A program made the translations under genes and the position numbers. Shown here one piece after another: positions 60,346 to 64,000 of a stretch of 64,000 nt of DNA (position 1 is the stretch's first letter; the number at the start of each line of letters is the position of its first letter). Source of the stretch: Sporomusa sphaeroides DSM 2875 (GTDB taxonomy: Bacteria > Bacillota > Negativicutes > Sporomusales > Sporomusaceae); assembly GCF_001941975.2 (NCBI RefSeq), contig NZ_CP146991.1:386001-450000 (forward strand), written 5' to 3'. The notes below the pieces were generated by a model that saw only the letters and a list, made by a program, of their open reading frames with translations, made no database searches and had not been told where the DNA came from.

Positions 60346-61497
60346 TTGCAAAAATTTGCTTTTGTAGTTCATCCGCTTGAAGCCAGGGATTTTAGCCGGA
60401 AATTTTCCTTTACCCGTAACTGGCCTGATGGGTTAGTAGAGGGAATTATTAAATACATACCACCGTTTAAAGTATCTCACATTAGAGGTATCGATTCCGG
60501 GCATAATACGGCTGAAGGATGGTTTATAGGGTGCCCCCTGACATCCCGTCAAATGCTGGACATGCCTGAACCCTATGTCATTAAGAAGATTATTAAGGCC
60601 GGCAAAGTAGCTGAAAAACTGGGCGCAAAAATTGTTGGCCTTGGTGCTTTTACTTCCATCGTTGGTGATGCGGGCATATCTATCGCCAAGAATTTGAATA
60701 TTGCAGTGACCACAGGCAACAGTTACACGGTGGCAACCGCATTGGAAGGAACGCGTCAGGCAGCTAAGCTGATGGAAATTGATTTAGAACGGGCTAATGT
60801 ACTTATCCTGGGTGCGACAGGTGCTATTGGCGCAGCTTGTGCACAGATTTTAGCCAAGGAAGTGCGCTATTTAACACTGGCTGCCCGTGATGAATCCAAG
60901 CTTGAAAAACTTGCTGCACAAATTTTAAAATCTACAGGATTAGCCGTGCGGGTAACTGCAAATACTAAACATGCTATTCGAAATGCAGATATTGTTGTGG
61001 CCGTAACCAGCGCTATTGACAGTATAATTGAGCCTGAGGACCTAAAACCAGGCGCTATTGTGTGCGATGTAGCCAGGCCGCGCAATGTCTCCCGTCGGGT
61101 AGCAGAAATACGTAATGATGTACTTGTCATCGAAGGTGGGATAGTTGAGGTCCCGGGAGATGTACAGTTTGGCTTAAACTTTGGGTTTCCACCGCAAACT
61201 GCCTATGCCTGTATGGCAGAAACCATGATATTAGCGTTAGAGGGACGTTACGAAAACTTTACGCTAGGGCGGGACTTGACGGTAAAACAAGTCGAAACTA
61301 TTAATAAATTGGCGAATAAGCACGGTTTTAAACTTGCCGGATTCCGAAGTTTTGAGAGAGCAATTACGCCGCCGGAACTGACTGGGATTAAAAATAATGC
61401 TGCCCGGAAAGCTATTCAAGTACAATCAGGTATACAAAGGGGTGCTTTAGAAAATATTGACAAAAATCTCATTTATGCCTATAATAATGAAAAATAG
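60346..61497 (+). CDS. Acyl-ACP reductase / shikimate dehydrogenase-like protein
   Basis: A 383-residue NAD(P)-binding protein. VNVLILGATGAIGAACAQIL-type Rossmann loop (GATGAIG) at about residues 150-165, preceded by LGAFTSIVGDAGISIAKNLN and TTGNSYTVATALEG, which resemble the LGGFSSI and TTGN-T-A motifs of cyanobacterial long-chain acyl-ACP reductase (fatty aldehyde forming). It is often labelled shikimate dehydrogenase. TTG 60346 is preferred, nine bases after AGGAGG. It may reduce an acyl thioester, but the substrate is unknown. Confidence 0.65.
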   Translation: MQKFAFVVHPLEARDFSRKFSFTRNWPDGLVEGIIKYIPPFKVSHIRGIDSGHNTAEGWFIGCPLTSRQMLDMPEPYVIKKIIKAGKVAEKLGAKIVGLGAFTSIVGDAGISIAKNLNIAVTTGNSYTVATALEGTRQAAKLMEIDLERANVLILGATGAIGAACAQILAKEVRYLTLAARDESKLEKLAAQILKSTGLAVRVTANTKHAIRNADIVVAVTSAIDSIIEPEDLKPGAIVCDVARPRNVSRRVAEIRNDVLVIEGGIVEVPGDVQFGLNFGFPPQTAYACMAETMILALEGRYENFTLGRDLTVKQVETINKLANKHGFKLAGFRSFERAITPPELTGIKNNAARKAIQVQSGIQRGALENIDKNLIYAYNNEK

Positions 61498-61533
61498 GGG
61501 ATAGTCATAGTGTCAGGCCTCTTACCCATCAAC

Positions 61534-61560
61534 AGTGTCAAGTCCTACTTGACACTATTT
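61534..61560 (+). terminator. Weak terminator before greA
   Basis: 10-bp perfect stem AGTGTCAAGT / ACTTGACACT with a 3-base loop, then ATTT. Confidence 0.55.
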
Positions 61561-61650
61561 ATATTGCCCAGTCCTGATAGCTAAAGATTTTCCCGCAACT
61601 TCGGGCAATTTTTTTACTCAACCGAATACACTATCACAAAAGGAATTTGC

Positions 61651-61681
61651 AATATTTGCAAAAAAGACTTTTGCAAATATT
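61651..61681. promoter_or_regulatory. 13-bp inverted repeat in greA leader
   Basis: AATATTTGCAAAA (61651-61663) pairs perfectly with TTTTGCAAATATT (61669-61681), 5-base loop, ending 10 bases before the greA ribosome site. It may be an operator or an mRNA hairpin. Confidence 0.5.
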
Positions 61682-61704
61682 TGAATAAAGAGGAGAATGT
61701 AATA

Positions 61705-62181
61705 ATGGAAAAAGACGTTATGCTGACCATAGACGGGCTGAAGAAGTTGGAGCAAAAGCTTGACCATTTAAAATCAGTTCGCCGCCGGGAAGTGGCTGAG
61801 CGTATTAAACAAGCCATTGAATTCGGTGATATCAGCGAAAACTCAGAGTATGAAGATGCCAAAAATGAACAGGCCTTTATTGAGGGTGAAATTCTGGGCT
61901 TGGAAAAAATCCTGCGCAATGCCAAAGTTATAGACGAAGGCGAAGTAGGCACCGACATTGTGGCGCTGGGCTCCACCGTTAAGCTTAAAGATCTGGAATT
62001 TGATGATGAATTGGAATATACTATTGTTGGTTCGGCTGAAGCCGATCCTGCCGAATTCAAAATTTCTAACGAATCACCTGTTGGTCAGGCTATTATTGGC
62101 CAGAAGGTCGGCAGTGTGGTAGAAGTAAATGTTCCAGCCGGAATTTTGAAATATGAAGTCATGGAGATCAGACGACAATAG
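61705..62181 (+). CDS. greA: Transcription elongation factor GreA
   Basis: A 158-residue GreA, exactly family length. N-terminal coiled coil ([20 protein letters not shown], then [20 protein letters not shown] with the acidic tip) and a C-terminal FKBP-like domain ([20 protein letters not shown]). It enters the RNA polymerase channel and rescues backtracked complexes by transcript cleavage. ATG 61705 follows GAGGAG. It is followed 41 bp later by lysS. Confidence 0.96.
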   Translation: MEKDVMLTIDGLKKLEQKLDHLKSVRRREVAERIKQAIEFGDISENSEYEDAKNEQAFIEGEILGLEKILRNAKVIDEGEVGTDIVALGSTVKLKDLEFDDELEYTIVGSAEADPAEFKISNESPVGQAIIGQKVGSVVEVNVPAGILKYEVMEIRRQ

Positions 62182-62192
62182 TAATCTGATAG

Positions 62193-63722
<1,530 letters not shown>

Positions 63723-63730
63723 CTACGTGT

Positions 63731-63765
63731 AAAAAGCTGACCGGTTGCGGCCGGTCAGCTTTTTA
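63731..63765 (+). terminator. Terminator after lysS
   Basis: 14-bp stem AAAAAGCTGACCGG / CCGGTCAGCTTTTT with a 6-base loop and a following T run. Confidence 0.9.
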
Positions 63766-63847
63766 TCCGTCTGACAGTGTTTATAGGTTTTAGGCGCCGT
63801 CACAAGATATAGTGTGGACGGCTGTCATACAACTATCTTGTTTTTGA

Positions 63848-63954
63848 TTGACAAGCTCGAAGTCATTGTGTTAACATACTATTCGTTCGCTTGAAGATTT
63901 AACCGATGGTTACTCAATTGAGATGTTGACAGACCAATTGCTATATGCTAATAT
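63848..63954 (+). promoter_or_regulatory. Two tandem strong promoters at window end
   Basis: First: TTGACA (63848-63853) with TAACAT (63872-63877), 18-bp spacing. Second: TTGACA (63926-63931) with TAATAT (63949-63954), 17-bp spacing. No ORF starts before the window ends. Tandem strong promoters after lysS suggest a stable-RNA operon just downstream, which is inference. Confidence 0.65.
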
Positions 63955-64000
63955 ATAGAAGTCGCTGAAACATGCGATTGAAAATTCAAAAAGATATATT

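Overview
The window is a bacterial chromosome segment from a spore-forming Firmicute. Evidence: spoIIE, yabP, yabQ, a spoIID-type lipoprotein, a gerA-type germination operon, and the Bacillus-like orders yabP-yabQ-divIC-S1 protein-spoIIE-tilS-hpt-ftsH and coaX-dusB-greA-lysS. TTG/GTG starts after strong Shine-Dalgarno (SD) sites and a 2-hydroxyacyl-CoA dehydratase-activase cassette suggest a Sporomusa/Pelosinus-like Negativicute; this lineage call is inference. No rRNA, tRNA or CRISPR array was recognised.

Layout. 1-1.5 kb: end of mazG, HU gene, phoP-type regulator. 2.3-13.5 kb: an 11.2-kb integrated element bounded by a 22-bp direct repeat. It carries a tyrosine integrase, a repressor with three matching operators, a prim-pol/VapE-type replication protein, several small HTH or zinc-ribbon-HTH proteins, one lone baseplate gene and much decayed DNA. 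13.6-25.2 kb: phosphate cluster: pstB-phoU, convergent phoR, pstS, pstCA, a CYTH-CHAD protein, then a glycolipid synthase and zinc phospholipase C operon. 25.5-27.5 kb: EAL-CBS-GGDEF protein. 27.6-35.4 kb: SpoIID-like lipoprotein and a germination receptor operon with two gerC genes. 35.5-40.7 kb: yabP, lytic transglycosylase, yabQ, divIC, S1 protein, spoIIE. 40.8-42.5 kb: intact IS1182-type element inside a palindrome. 42.6-49.7 kb: activase cassette, tilS, hpt, ftsH. 49.8-54.1 kb: YibE/F-like permease, MetE-like protein, a two-component pair. 54.3-63.7 kb: birA-bioY, coaX, dusB, an unknown protein, an HTH regulator with two dehydrogenase-like enzymes, greA, lysS.

The most interesting reading is a local Pho regulon. 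Four promoters (pstB, pstS, pstC and, on the minus strand, the glycosyltransferase-phospholipase C operon) carry three TTAACA-like hexamers at exact 11-bp period, with a -10 box beginning 21-22 bp after the last base of the third hexamer. This predicts that phosphate starvation induces uptake together with replacement of phospholipid by glycolipid. A fifth, orphan box lies 38 bp before a strong terminator and could make a small RNA. A 100-bp structured repeat sits upstream of three of the five boxes, always in the same orientation to the promoter.
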